NCBI RefSeq assembly: GCF_037975245.1
Contig: NC_092577.1
Span: 8,965,013 to 9,029,012 of the forward strand
Direction of reading: 5' to 3'
Origin: Apostichopus japonicus
Taxonomy: Eukaryota > Echinodermata > Holothuroidea > Aspidochirotida > Stichopodidae
DNA: 64,000 nucleotides
Part shown: positions 48,581 to 59,899 of the stretch, one piece after another
Numbering within the stretch: the first letter of the stretch is position 1
Layout of the letters: every line of letters begins with the position of its first letter
Made by a program: the position numbers and the translations under genes
Notes under the pieces: generated by a model
Databases searched by the model: none
What the model saw: the letters and a program-made list of their open reading frames with translations, nothing else
Told to the model about the DNA's origin: nothing

Positions 48581-49079
48581 TCATTTTATTACCCTATGTA
48601 TTACATACAGTGATTTATTGTGAAATATTGACACGAGCAACGTCACTCATACATTATTACCAGAGATTTTGTATAGCGCTTCTGCGCTCGATATCTTTTT
48701 GCGTAGCAGCAACGCTTTTGCAGTACTAGAAATAACTTATGTGACATGTCCAAAACAAATATAGAGGGTGTGTTAACTACAAATATATCGGGCTTATATC
48801 GATATCCGTATTCATTACACAAATTTTCTTTTAAAATATAATATTTCGTGTAGTTTGTAGACTACGTTTATATCAAACCAAAGCGCAAACGAATTTACAC
48901 AAAACTGTGTTTCATCGACATGGCAAATAGTTAATCAAGCATGAACACAAGTTCTGGACGAATAAAAAGGGGATAAAAAGAGTATGATACATAAGATAAT
49001 AATTTAAAGTTGGAAATACGTTTTGACTAACACGAAATGTTTCAAGCTTCTAGATCTGCTGTAAATCTTTATTTTACAG

Positions 49080-49243
49080 GGCGCTCGACATTATCCCTAG
49101 ATCAGTCTCCTCGCGGAAGTTCTTTCGGAAATACTTCCGTGGCTCTTTAAATCTTAGCTTTTTGCTGTTGGTGGTTTTGAATTTTTCTTCCGCCGAGATT
49201 AAACTAATGAGTGCGGTAACGAGCATTAATCCTGCTGTTATTG
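49080..49243 (+). other. Exon-like open segment, function unknown
   Basis: Acceptor TTTATTTTACAG precedes 49080 and a GTAAATAT donor follows 49243. One frame is open for 54 codons: ALDIIPRSVSSRKFFRKYF, then a hydrophobic LSFLLLVVLN. It could encode a membrane segment. The stretch is short enough to be chance in AT-rich DNA, and I see no partner exon. Confidence 0.25.
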
Positions 49244-49345
49244 GTAAATATAATCTGATAGTGGCATATATACACCGACTAACTTTAACCTGTTGTTATT
49301 GGTAAATATAATCTGATAGTGTCATATATATACAAACTAGCTTTA
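49231..49345. repeat. 58-bp tandem duplication over a candidate splice donor
   Basis: GTTATTGGTAAATATAATC followed by TGATAGTG.CATATATA is present twice, 58 bp apart, so the putative donor of the exon-like segment is duplicated. Confidence 0.7.
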
Positions 49346-50194
49346 GGAGAGAACAGATCGTCATTTTTTGATTCCAGATTCCAGAGTGTCAGCTCGCTCA
49401 TACACAGCAACGAAGCTCAAAGTGATTAGTAAACACGGTTTTCCATTGTTTTTTTTTTTGGGGGGGGGGGCTTGGCGACACCAGTTTTTACTTTAATTAT
49501 CTTATCTGTTCTTCTTATCTTATCTTAATTATCTTACATTATAATTATCCTATAAGGACTTATATGACAGACAGCACCATTGGATAGGACGCTGGAAAGG
49601 CCCATTGAAATCAATATGACTGGATCAAATATCGAACGACTCTATTCTGTGAGTTCATTACATTGCGTGTATAACTTCAGTTCATCATTACTTGCGAGAT
49701 AATAATCAACATATCTAATTAATCTGACATTGTTTCAGCAACTTGATCCTTCAAAATGCTATATTTATTCTAACAATATCCATCACTTTACCATAACCAA
49801 GTTAATCGTATGTTGTTATTAACCTTATTGAGGGTGTATGACATATTCGGTGTATAAGCGACCACCAACGCGCTAGACCATCTCATTCAGAAAAAGAGTG
49901 AAAATTTATACTAATCAGTTCAAACACCAAACTTGGTTGTGAGAGTATTGAATAATCTGATAGATATTGAATATATGATAAATGTTGAATAATCTGATAG
50001 GTATTATGTATTGTTCTGTCTCATCGAAGGACATGAGAACACGACGATGACAGGGTATAACATGATTCAATTCTCTTTTCCATTAATACTGAAAGATCCC
50101 TGTCTATATAGATGGAATAGGGTTTTGTCCGTTGTCCTCGATCTGTAAATCATGAGGAGTGGTGGTGTGTGTGTGGTCTAGGGGAGGGGAGGGG

Positions 50195-50330
50195 GAGGAC
50201 AATCCTCGAGGGGTAGTGGTGTTTGTTGGGAACGACCACCAAGCGACATATAAACTTTCCGGGGAAAATATTATCTGTGAATTCCGTACCACAAAATCCA
50301 GTATTGAATGTTCTGTTTTAAAAAACGAGA
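50195..50330. repeat. Duplicated segment b (matches about 58575-58660)
   Basis: Shares the phrase TCTGTG.ATT.CGTACCACAA and flanking bases with the later block. Diverged. Confidence 0.45.
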
Positions 50331-50759
50331 ACATTCTAATTCATATTATCTTCATGTAACTCTTATGATACATGACCACATCTAAGCCACTTAATACTCG
50401 AGATTGTCAGCTGTATCGGATTATCTGTGACATGATACACCAATCAGACATGGGCGTACACAAGCCCCCCCCCCCCATTGTACCCCTGGAAAATCAAAGC
50501 ATTATACAATAAAGTAAGAATAGCTCCAATGATACGCCCCTGCATCCCCACTGAGGCTGAATTACTCTCGGAACAATAATGTTTTTGATATAACAAAAAA
50601 TGAATATCATCGAACATTTCATATCTGAAAAGTGAAACTGTCTCAGGTGAAGTCCCAGGATTCCCAGCAGGACCTAGAATACATTCCGGATTAATATAAT
50701 TTCTACCTCTTAAATGTGTTTACGTGTTTAAAACTCTCTACAAGCAGTGAAATAGCGAG

Positions 50760-51026
50760 AGGGGTAAGGGAAGAGGGGTAGGGGTGGAGGGGTGGGGGAA
50801 GAGGAACGTCCCCCACAAACATTTCCAAGGACGACACGGGGTTTGCAGGAAAAAATGGAAAAAGAAAGTTAAAAGCCATGATATATATTACTGGATAGGC
50901 TAGTTGTGTTTATAGTACGGCGTAATCTGCCCCTGGTCAAGTTTTCCATCAGTAATCAGTACACTAAGCAAATAACGAAATTTATCCGAATAAGTTCACT
51001 TTGATTCAGTAATTAACACTTTTAGT
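50760..51026. repeat. Duplicated segment c (matches 59540-59800), left flank of unit B
   Basis: Shares CGCAAACATTT/CACAAACATTT, CCATGATA, ACTGGATAGGCT, TTGTGTT.ATAGTA.GGCGT and CAGTAA.TAACACTT. The 59.6-kb copy continues past the point where unit B is inserted here. Confidence 0.65.
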
Positions 51027-51034
51027 ACACTGTT

Positions 51035-51265
51035 AATCTAAGTTAGTCAAATTGACTAATTAAAATTAGTCCTGCACAGTGCTTCGTACGCCTAATTAAA
51101 ATTAGTCAAATGACTAACCAGCAAAGATTAGTCGTATGACTAATTAGCTAAACTAGTCAAGTGACTAATATATCATAGTCATATGACCATTCATTTAGTC
51201 TGGTGACTTCCAAAATTAGTCTTGCACAGCACTTGACCTGTTATTCATTAGTCATCAGACTAATG
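51035..51265. repeat. Left subterminal palindrome array of unit B
   Basis: About ten TTAGTCA or TGACTAA motifs, often as head-to-head pairs such as TTAGTCAAATGACTAA. The motif is one base from an AP-1/bZIP site. The right end has the same array, so it marks element ends. Confidence 0.85.
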
Positions 51266-51900
51266 CGCCTTCCATCACAATTTTGATTTCACTTTAGCGG
51301 ATGTTTTGGGCCTCCAGTTTGTGTGGAGATCTTCGTGTGCATAAAATCTGTAAGTTTCACTCAGGGTTCCTGCTGGCTGTTGCTAATACAATCCGACCCC
51401 CTCCCCCCCCCTCCCAGAAAAAAACAAAACAAATTGGGCAATCTTGTGGGGTAAATGAAGGAAATCCTATTGCAAGGTTGAAAAGGTATGTTTGAATAAA
51501 AAATACAGAAATCATGGCTTTATTTTACCAGACTCATTTATTGCTATAACATATCTTGAAAAGCATACATGAAAAGCCTCAATAGGAGTGTTACAGCTAG
51601 AATGGGGTGATATTTCTCCCATGGTTTAATCATTAAAAAAAACTTTGTCAGATTAAGCCAATATTTTCAGAGAACTGTTTCAAGGGATACAAATATTATA
51701 AACAAGTTGGTCCCAAATGGCTGTCCCAATCACCAAATTGTGTCAGAGGATTGAAAATACGATATATTGATATAAAAAGTATACAGCAGTATGTCCACTC
51801 ATACATAATGGACAAATACATTTTAATAAGAACTGAAAAGTCAAAGTTCTATTAAAAACATGTCATGTCATGACTCAAATCCTTGCTTTAAAATGTACTG

Positions 51901-52127
51901 CTACACAACAAGTGTGAAGTTGACCAGAAAATACTGGATGATTTTCTGGATGAAGACCATGGTCTTCTTACAAACAGTGGGATAAGCCAAGTTGAAAACA
52001 TAGTATGATGCTATGTATGCTGACAGAGCTGAAATCAACCAACTGCTAGAGCCAACTTCTTCCCCATCAAATATTGTAAAGTGGGTTTATTCTGCACAAG
52101 TGGGACCATTTCCCTTGATGTAGAGGG
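51901..52127 (-). pseudogene. Tandem duplicate of the unit B terminal exon
   Basis: On the minus strand, after acceptor AAATATTTAG, the frame reads LYIKGNGPTCAE, a stop, then TIFDGEEVGSSSWLIS, YYVFNLAYPTVCKKT and FIQKIIQYFLVNFTLVV before TAG at 51901. It is a diverged copy of the exon at 52248-52531, with a different internal stop. Being downstream of the presumed real last exon, it may be a relic of exon duplication. Confidence 0.6.
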
Positions 52128-52247
52128 CTAAATATTTAAATCTTATTATGAATTACATTTTAAGTATCAACTAGTTAAAAAGTATGATAATTTCGTTTTA
52201 ACAGCAGACAAACGACAACAGTCAGAGGTCTATTCTTGTTTTTACAC

Positions 52248-52531
52248 CTAGAGGTTTTGATTAACCCTCTCCAACACACTTAGAATGGAAAGGTCTAACT
52301 TAAAATTGTCATTAATGCTTAAGATGATTTTCTGAATGAATACCATGGTCTTCTTTCAAATAGTGGGGTAAGCTAAGTCGAAAACGTAAAACGATGCAAT
52401 GTATGAAGACAAATCCGAAATCAGCAGACTGCAAGATCCAACTTCTTCCCCATCAACAAATATTGTAAAGCAGGTTGATTCTCTATAAGTGGCACCATTT
52501 CCCCTGATGTAGAGGCTTGGGGGTCTTCATT
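52248..52531 (-). pseudogene. Unit B protein, terminal exon
   Basis: Acceptor GTATTTTCTTGCTTATAG precedes 52531. The exon reads NEDP, then after an apparent one-base loss in a C run SLYIRGNGATYRESTCF, VDGEEVGSCSLLISDLSSY, ASFYVFDLAYPT, a TGA, KKTMVFIQKIILSIND and a natural TAG end at 52248. The hydrophobic YVF.LAYP...FIQKII motif is the signature shared with unit A. Following phase 0 from the previous exon, the frame fits if the single base is restored. Broken by one shift and one stop. Confidence 0.6.
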
Positions 52532-53961
52532 CTATAAGCAAGAAAATACACCATAATATTTTACATGGTATGGTATGGTACAGGTGATTATTGGTATCAA
52601 TGTGGCTTTTAGTCACCCTACTTGAACCTGAAATAATTTGGCTTTTTACACCACTTTCTTAAATTCCCATTCAAGTGTGATTTTAAGCAAAATGGCTGTT
52701 GTCTAGCTGCATGCAGTTTCACGACAAGTAAAATAAATCCCAACCAATCAAGCTGCATTTAAGTTTGGAAAATTTGTTTTCTCTGTTAAAAATTAGTTCT
52801 AACACTAACCCTGGACAATTCAAAAGTAACAATAAAATCACAAAACAATCTGCCAAAACCATACACTCCACACATATATTGATAAGAAAATTATAATACT
52901 AATGTGCTTAGATTATGAACAGTTTTACAGGTCATATTTTTGCACAGCTGTTCCTTATGCGTCAAAGGAATGGTCACATGGCCTACATTTTCAGAGACCA
53001 ACTCTTCACCTTCAGTTAGTGCCAACTGTTGTTTCCAAATACCATGAAGAAACATTTGCTTTCAAGATGAAATTCAAACTGGCTATTAATTTTGGTTTAA
53101 CACCCATCACATTACTTCTCATGAGATTTACAAGCGTTTTGTAGGAAATTCATTGCTGTCCCTGTCCACTCATGAAACTTAATCTGAACAAATTAAAATG
53201 GCAAATGTTTATACCAACGCCACCATGCTAAGTTTAAATGGAATTGACCATATATATCACTAATAAAAACATTAGGAGCTATCTACAGATCATAAAGGCA
53301 TCCACATATATTCTTTTGGTAAAAGAATGTACAAACAGGGACGCCTACATGGGAATAGGGCAGGGGACAAATCCCCACAAAAGGGGCACTTTGTGTTGAA
53401 AAAGGGCACACAATGGCGAATACAACCAGAACCTCATACAGTTCCCCAGCACCCCACCCCACTGAATGGCGGACTTAACATGGCTGGCAGAAGTTTCCCC
53501 CACACTACATGCCCTTGATCCTAGAGACTTGTTTTTCAAAATTTTGATTTTTTTTTTTTTTGGTACTTGACCCTTTTTTGGCTTTTGAGGTTACATCAGA
53601 ATTTCAAGCAAACTTTGTTGGATTTTATGCCAATTTTGTCTAATTTTCATTCATATTTTGTCAAAAAACTGCCATTGTTCCCAAGTGAAATATATATATA
53701 TATATATATCCAACACTGTAAAGGGGAACTTTTCCCCCTTTGTCCAAACTGCCCTTGTGTGGTGGAGGGCAGTATTCAATATCCCCCCCCCCCCCAATAA
53801 AAAAGTGTCATTTTCTGAAAAAAGATTAGCTCTTTCGAATGACACCAACAGTCCTGTAACGTAGCGAAATGGTAAAGTCTAGTTTTAATTTTTTGAAAAG
53901 TGCACTTGCAAATCAATTATGACAAGATCCCATGGGACTTGAAGGGTTAATATGTCCTTAC

Positions 53962-54047
53962 ACTTTCATCAGCAAATATCAGGAAGCTTTTTATTTTCTC
54001 CTTCAACAGCAATGGAATACCAAGCACAGCAGCAACAGCAGTGGCAT
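53962..54047 (-). pseudogene. Unit B protein, internal exon
   Basis: 86-base exon on the minus strand with acceptor ATTTTGTCAACAG and donor GTAAGG. It reads ATAVAAVLGIPLLLKEKIKS then FLIFADES with no stop, entering in phase 1 (A carried over gives AAT) and leaving in phase 0. Both phases match the neighbouring exons, which is strong support that this was a real gene. Confidence 0.6.
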
Positions 54048-54975
54048 CTGTTGACAAAATAAATAAGAATTATAATTAGATGTGTACAATGACAATGATA
54101 CCCACATAAAGTCGGTTACTTCTCTTATACATTGAAATTTTAATGTTTCTGAATAACGCTTCATCTTTATTGTTCTGCAGCACCTTGTGTTCTTGTTAAA
54201 TCGGACAAACCTCAGGATAGCCGCTTCGTGGACTTCATACGAATTCATAACATGGCTCCTTCTCACCAGGACTTTATTGCAATTCATAACAATGTAACTA
54301 TTATAAACCTTGTCAGAGCTCTGCTGATATAACCTGTACAAAATGACAGCAAAATAGTCTCCCTTCATTGATCAGGATTCCTTTTTAGTACTGACCCGGG
54401 AAGCACCACACAAGCAATCATAAACATGTGTGTCATAAACATGACAGGCAAAATGTCTGCTTCAATTATTTAGGATCCACTATTTGATGCTTGCTTTCGT
54501 GCTGATGAACCCATCTGAGTGAAATTGCATGGTACTGTTGAAAACAAGTACTAGTTGTACCGACAAAAATGGCACCCGATAATACAGTGTTTTCACAGAA
54601 ATACTTGGGTTCCCCCCCCCAAAAAAAATAAGCAACATACTTTACTTTGTCTTCAGAACTATGTGATATAGGGTATGTGTAATACATGCTATCACCAGTT
54701 ACACTATTTCATAAGTATAGCCACTGATGGTACTTCGGTCCTTTCATTTTTGTGGTATCGTACCTTTCTTGAACTGGTAATTACCAATATTTTTTTCAAA
54801 TACTGGTTTACTGTGCAACATTACATCTAAGGTTAAGTCCCTCCTCTAATTCCATGTTACCTGAATCTTTAAACCATTCCCGATTTGGGCTCTATTAAAT
54901 CAAAGAGATAAGTCATTCAACACTTCCTCACTGAATATTAATAAATAACCAAATAATGGAATGTACCCTTCTTAC

Positions 54976-55093
54976 TCTGCTCATCTCGTTGCCCTTGCAT
55001 CTCATCAACTGCCCAGGAAAAGACCTCATCCTTTCTCTTCATCGACTGGCACACCTTAAGTAGTACAGATTTTCCATACTTCATATGACCTTC
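54976..55093 (-). pseudogene. Unit B protein, upstream internal exon
   Basis: 118-base exon on the minus strand with acceptor CATGGTTGTAG and donor GTAAGA. It reads EGHMKYGKSVLLKVCQSMKR then KDEVFSWAVDEMQGQRDEQ with no stop and ends in phase 1, matching the exon at 54047. Lysine-rich, helical in look; no named domain recognised. Confidence 0.55.
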
Positions 55094-57511
55094 CTACAAC
55101 CATGGAGCTATAAACAAATCATGGATGCCCTCATCTTTGCATACCTGTTGGAAATAAATATACAGAAATATCAATTTCAGGGTTTGACAAATAAACCTAC
55201 TTGCACACCATTCACTGATATTTACATTATTGGTTGTGAGGGAAAAAATCAAGCTGAATATAAAGGTTACTTCTAGTGGGTGTTAGTGCAGGAGCAGCTA
55301 CAATTTCAATATTTCTGGGGTGTCACAGGCTGAGTGCCAAATTGCCAATGCTGTTCAGTCATGTAATTTCTTCTTATTTGAAGCCATTACATCATTGACA
55401 TTTCCCCACAATATCATGAAGGCAGAAACAGTCATTACTGTGGCTTAATATGGCACTCAACATGATCACACCCAACAGCATTCTGAAAAATCACTAACAA
55501 ATTCAAATTTATCAGGAAGTGTTTAGGAATTCTTCATTCTTGACATCACTAGAGATCTTAATTGGCATAAAAAGTGCAATTGCCAAAAAAAGAATAAAGA
55601 GCATAGTTGACCCAAAAAAGTATAATACTTTAAAAGAATTTAAATTTTGGATAGCAAATATAGGGCTCAGTAGGGTTTCTGCCTAGTAGGAACAACCTGC
55701 CATTGACCGTAGTGCCCTTGATTTTCAAATGTGTTAATGGGATTGATGAATTCACTTTTTGTTTCTTACATACACCAACAGAATGAGACTAATCCAAATA
55801 TCGATGGATACAATTCGCATAGGTTAATTGAATTTCACTCGAAACTGTAGAAATCTGGCATTTTTTAATGAAATATAGTCCAATTTTATCTCCCTCTAAA
55901 CATTAATACAATTGCCTTATACACTAAAATCCGCCACTACCAACTGTCCGAGAGTCAATACTATATATAATTCTTGCAAATCTTCCTCGTTATCAAACCT
56001 CATAAGTAAAATTTCTTAGTCACTTATCAATGATAGTGACAATGGGCTACTCGAAAGTCTGATAAAAACAGCACATAAGTATAGCCTTTACCTGCGCCTT
56101 GTACATTGTTAGCCTTGTTCAACGAGTGGTACGCAACTACAATTGAAAATGGGAATTAGCCATTTGCATTAAAAATATGCCCCCAAGAACTACAGAAAAC
56201 CCATGTTGACATACCAAAAGTCAAACTAAACAATTAAGCTACGCCACACATATATGCTAACTACAAAGACCATTGACCGTAACGTTAATATCTGCATAAT
56301 AGTAGTACAGCCCTCTAAACCATGGTTAATTTTAGTGCCAGCCTACTGCGTCACAGGTTCAGCGAATAAACATATGGTTAGGCTTGATTTCCCCCATTGA
56401 CTTAGTGTGTTGTTCGGCTGCCATAGGGTTAGAGATATAAGTGACTATTCGGTGAAAATTTTATGCAAGCTTATTTGCGAAACAGTTTCAGTTCAATTCA
56501 CCACATCGTATTGCAGTGTATGAAGCAGAGGACCTTCAAGCTGCTGTATAGCTCAGCCCCGGTATGATCATGACACGTGTACTGGACAAACTTTTCAAGA
56601 AACGTTATTGTAATACACCCTTTCGAGAAAACTTGACCAAATGCTGTAAACCCCCAATCCAGTGATACATGATATGAAAAGGGATGTTTACTATCTAGGC
56701 TAGCTGGCTAAAAAAAAGTACAGATCCGCCGGAGTGCGAAAATAGCCCTACAGCAAACCGATTTTTTTCCACCTAGCTAGGGAGTTTAGGTCCTGTTCTC
56801 CATAAGTAGGATTATAGCCTTCCTGTATGTTTAGGCTCTGGTTCACGCTAATGTGCACGTGTACAAGAAGTTAGATTGTGATTTGGTTTCAGTTTTTTTA
56901 GATTTTTAAATCTCAAACATTCAGGAAAATTGTCCTTGCAAAACATGATTCTTGTACAATTGCAAATAAAACACGATTAAGGACGGATATATTAATGCAA
57001 GTAACACTTTTTATTCACAAATAGTTACGTTTTAAACAGTTTTTTTTATGTGAAATTAGTGCCGGTCGGAAGCAGTGTTTTTCATCCGGAGTGGTGGGCG
57101 AAAATCCTCCGTGCTGGTCGGGCCCGCCCAGTGCCGACCACCGTAGTTATAACGCTGTTCACCGTTACTTTCAGCCTGACAATTTTATCGATTTGAACAG
57201 TAAATAAGCTAAGCCCTACTCAGGTTAACATTTAATGGTTCTGAGAATGAACTTTACAAAAATAAACAAAGATAAATTTTTGTGCACATCATAGCCTATT
57301 GAATCACGTTAGGCCTATGAGTATGAGGTATCCTGCACATATCATGCATATGGCATAACGTTAGGCTAGAACGACGAACGTTCGTTGTTGCTAAGCAGAA
57401 CTAAAACTGGTAATTTACTTGTCATCAATTTAATTATCTATTCTAAAAATACTAAATAAAGAATAACTTGCAATTAAATTACAATTTAGTAAAGTTATAA
57501 GATACACCCAC

Positions 57512-57641
57512 CTTGCGATTGCAGACATTTCTCGGCTCCAGAATTTCTTACTGCAGTATCAAATATGGCGTCGGAATCATCGAGAGCTAGAGGCCTGGCG
57601 CCTGCAGAGTGCGCACGCGCGGCTACGTATATCTGACGTCA
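57512..57641 (-). promoter_or_regulatory. Candidate promoter and first exon of the unit B gene
   Basis: On the minus strand an ATG at 57528 starts MSAIAR and runs into a GTGGGTGT donor at 57511. Just upstream (57583-57625) is a local CpG-rich patch (GAGTGCGCACGCGCGG in plus orientation) and TGACGTCA at 57634-57641, a perfect CRE-type palindrome. This is a reasonable promoter next to the right end of the element. The exons between here and 55093 were not located. Confidence 0.35.
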
Positions 57642-57974
57642 TTTGTGAATTCTAAATTAGTCAAATGACTAAGACGTTTTAGTACAGGTGCTGGAATATC
57701 GCCTTAACCTAATTAAGTTTTTGCTATAAGTAATTATCAATTTCCCCAAAAAATTTGTGGAAATTTTTCTTATGACGTCTTAGAGTTTACACTTAACCGA
57801 AAATTGTTATATAGCATATCCATTATTCCTTGGGTTTTTAATTATTGGTGATTTTATAAACAATTTTTTAATATTCATCCATATTGTGGCGCGGAAGTTG
57901 TTTGTAAGTAAATAAAAAAAAACCTTGAAGACCAAAAATAACAAATAAAGCTTTGAAATCAAATTTCGTGATTC

Positions 57975-58140
57975 CCAATTGACTAATTATGCTTCGTCAC
58001 TATTTTGGACAATGACTAACTTTCATTGGTCTTTAGCCATTTTAATTAGTCATATGACTGATGAAATTAGTCAAAAATTCTGACTAATGCAAAATTAGTC
58101 ATTTGACCATTTTGGCATGTGTATATGACTAATTAAAATT
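57975..58140. repeat. Right subterminal palindrome array of unit B
   Basis: Seven or more TTAGTCA/TGACTAA motifs, including ATTAGTCATATGACTGATG, mirroring the left array. Confidence 0.85.
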
Positions 58141-58821
58141 TACAGTGTAAGCGTTTCGTGCGTCCTAAGGCACTAAATAATAAACTTTATGTTTATGAGA
58201 AATGAATATCATAAAGAATCAATAACTCTAAAAAAAAAAGCTGAATTGGCCAATGAGAGCACGTGGATAAATGAAATGATTACGGGAATTACTTTAAAAA
58301 ATTATATTAAATTATATCTTTTCTAATAAAAACTAACGATCGTAGTCTGCCTACTGTGGAATGTTTATTGAGGAAACAAGTGACATTTTCTGTCCATTGC
58401 CTCCTTATACAGGGGCTTCGGAAGATGGTTCAATTCAGAAGAGGGGAAGGGGGGGGGGCTGCTGATATTGAAAGCAGTGGGACATAACAACTTATCGCTA
58501 AGGGTATGTCTAAGATAGCATTACGGAAGGCGTGGGTGACAGGCATCGAGTCAATGAGGTATGTGGCATTCATTTAAGGGGAAACACCGCCAACATCTTG
58601 TAGAGAAAATAATCTCTGTGGATTTCGTACCACAAGATTCAATTAATAGGGTCTTAGAAAAAAAGATTACTTTTCAATAATATTTGTCATAGATTTCTCA
58701 ACAAAATTGCACTTTTTAACTTAAATGGCATTTTATATTACAAAATTTGAAAAGGTTACTTTTCATTAAAAAAAAAAGAGCATTTCTTATTATAGGAACC
58801 AATCTCAACGTTACCTTGGTT

Positions 58822-59020
58822 GTATCGGTGAGCAGACGAAGTAAATGACAGAACAAGATTCACAATACTGTTTGCTGTTATTGTGTGATGTAGATAATCT
58901 TCAGTAGATCAATGTGTAAAAGAGATATTCTAAGTAATGTAAATACAGGGAAGATTAGCAAATCAGAGGCAAGCAGAATAGGTAGAGGTTCTTAAAAAAA
59001 ATAACATTCAATTAAGACCA
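58822..59020. repeat. Duplicated segment a, second copy
   Basis: Diverged match of 46632-46830 with AAATGACAGAACAAGATTC and AATCAGAGGCAAGCAGA. Confidence 0.5.
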
Positions 59021-59539
59021 ATAATCCAATTCACTGGAAATGTTTAATAACAGAGTATGTGTATCGATGTGCATAACAAGATATAATGGACTGAACATTG
59101 AAAAGCTTTACCTTAAACATTTCGATTATGGGGTTAATTGCCATAACAATTGGACATAATTGGCAAGAAAAGTAGTTTTAATGTTCATCCATATGCAAAT
59201 TTTACACTTGGATTCAACTACTTCACTCAAACATGTCTCCTCTTTCACACATCATATCTACTACAGCACATGATCAGCGTCTGGATACCGTGATTGTGTT
59301 TTTGAGCGAATTATCAGTCACTCCATGCAACATATGCATATTGGACGTTTGTAATAATGGGGAGGGGAATAAAATAGTAAGAAATTAGGGAATATCTCTA
59401 CAGCTTCCGGAGCTTCGTCCTGGTACCCTACTGGGGCTTTCAAGTACACATCAGTACAACGGAATTCCTCTTTCAAATGTATTTATTTTTTTCCTCTTTC
59501 TGGATGTGTTTTCTTGCTTAAAACTCGATACTAGTTTCG

Positions 59540-59800
59540 GCGTATCCAGAAGGGCTAAGGACAGGAAAAGCCCCCCCCCCTTCTCCTCTCCCACACGCAA
59601 ACATTTTAGGGGACGCAACCGAGGTTGGCAAAAAAGAAAATCGCAAACGAAAAGTAAATTGCCATGATAATACTGGATAGGCTGATTGTGTTGATAGTAT
59701 GGCGTGGTCTGGTCATCATGTTTCCCTCATTAGCCACACTATGCATATATCGAGATTCCTCAGTAATAGATACTTCAGTAAATAACACTTCTATATAGAC
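59540..59800. repeat. Duplicated segment c, second copy (empty site of unit B)
   Basis: Matches 50760-51026 and continues through the TA-containing point (CTATATAGAC) into sequence similar to that right of unit B (GTTCTCTGCGTC against GTTTCGTGCGTC). No element is present here. Confidence 0.6.
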
Positions 59801-59899
59801 AAAGTTCTCTGCGTCACATGGTACCGGCTTGTCGTCTCTATTATAAACAGTCATTATATTGAGTCACTGATATACGTACAGTTGTATACTTTAAATGTT

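Larger units (their letters stand above)
51028..58147 (-). mobile_element. 7.1-kb DNA-transposon-like unit B, CACTGT ends, TA target, intron-containing gene
   Basis: The left end CACTGTTAATCTAAGTTAGT and the right end (reverse complement CACTGTAAATTTTAATTAGT) form imperfect inverted repeats. TA flanks both sides (51026-51027 and 58148-58149). Both subterminal regions (51035-51265 and 57975-58140) are crowded with TTAGTCA/TGACTAA palindromes. Inside, the minus strand carries exons at 57512-57528, 54976-55093, 53962-54047 and 52248-52531 plus a duplicated last exon at 51901-52127. The diverged flank copy at 59.5-59.8 kb has no element, which supports insertion. Likely the fuller relative of unit A. 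Secondary insertions are visible at about 53330-53870. Confidence 0.75.
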
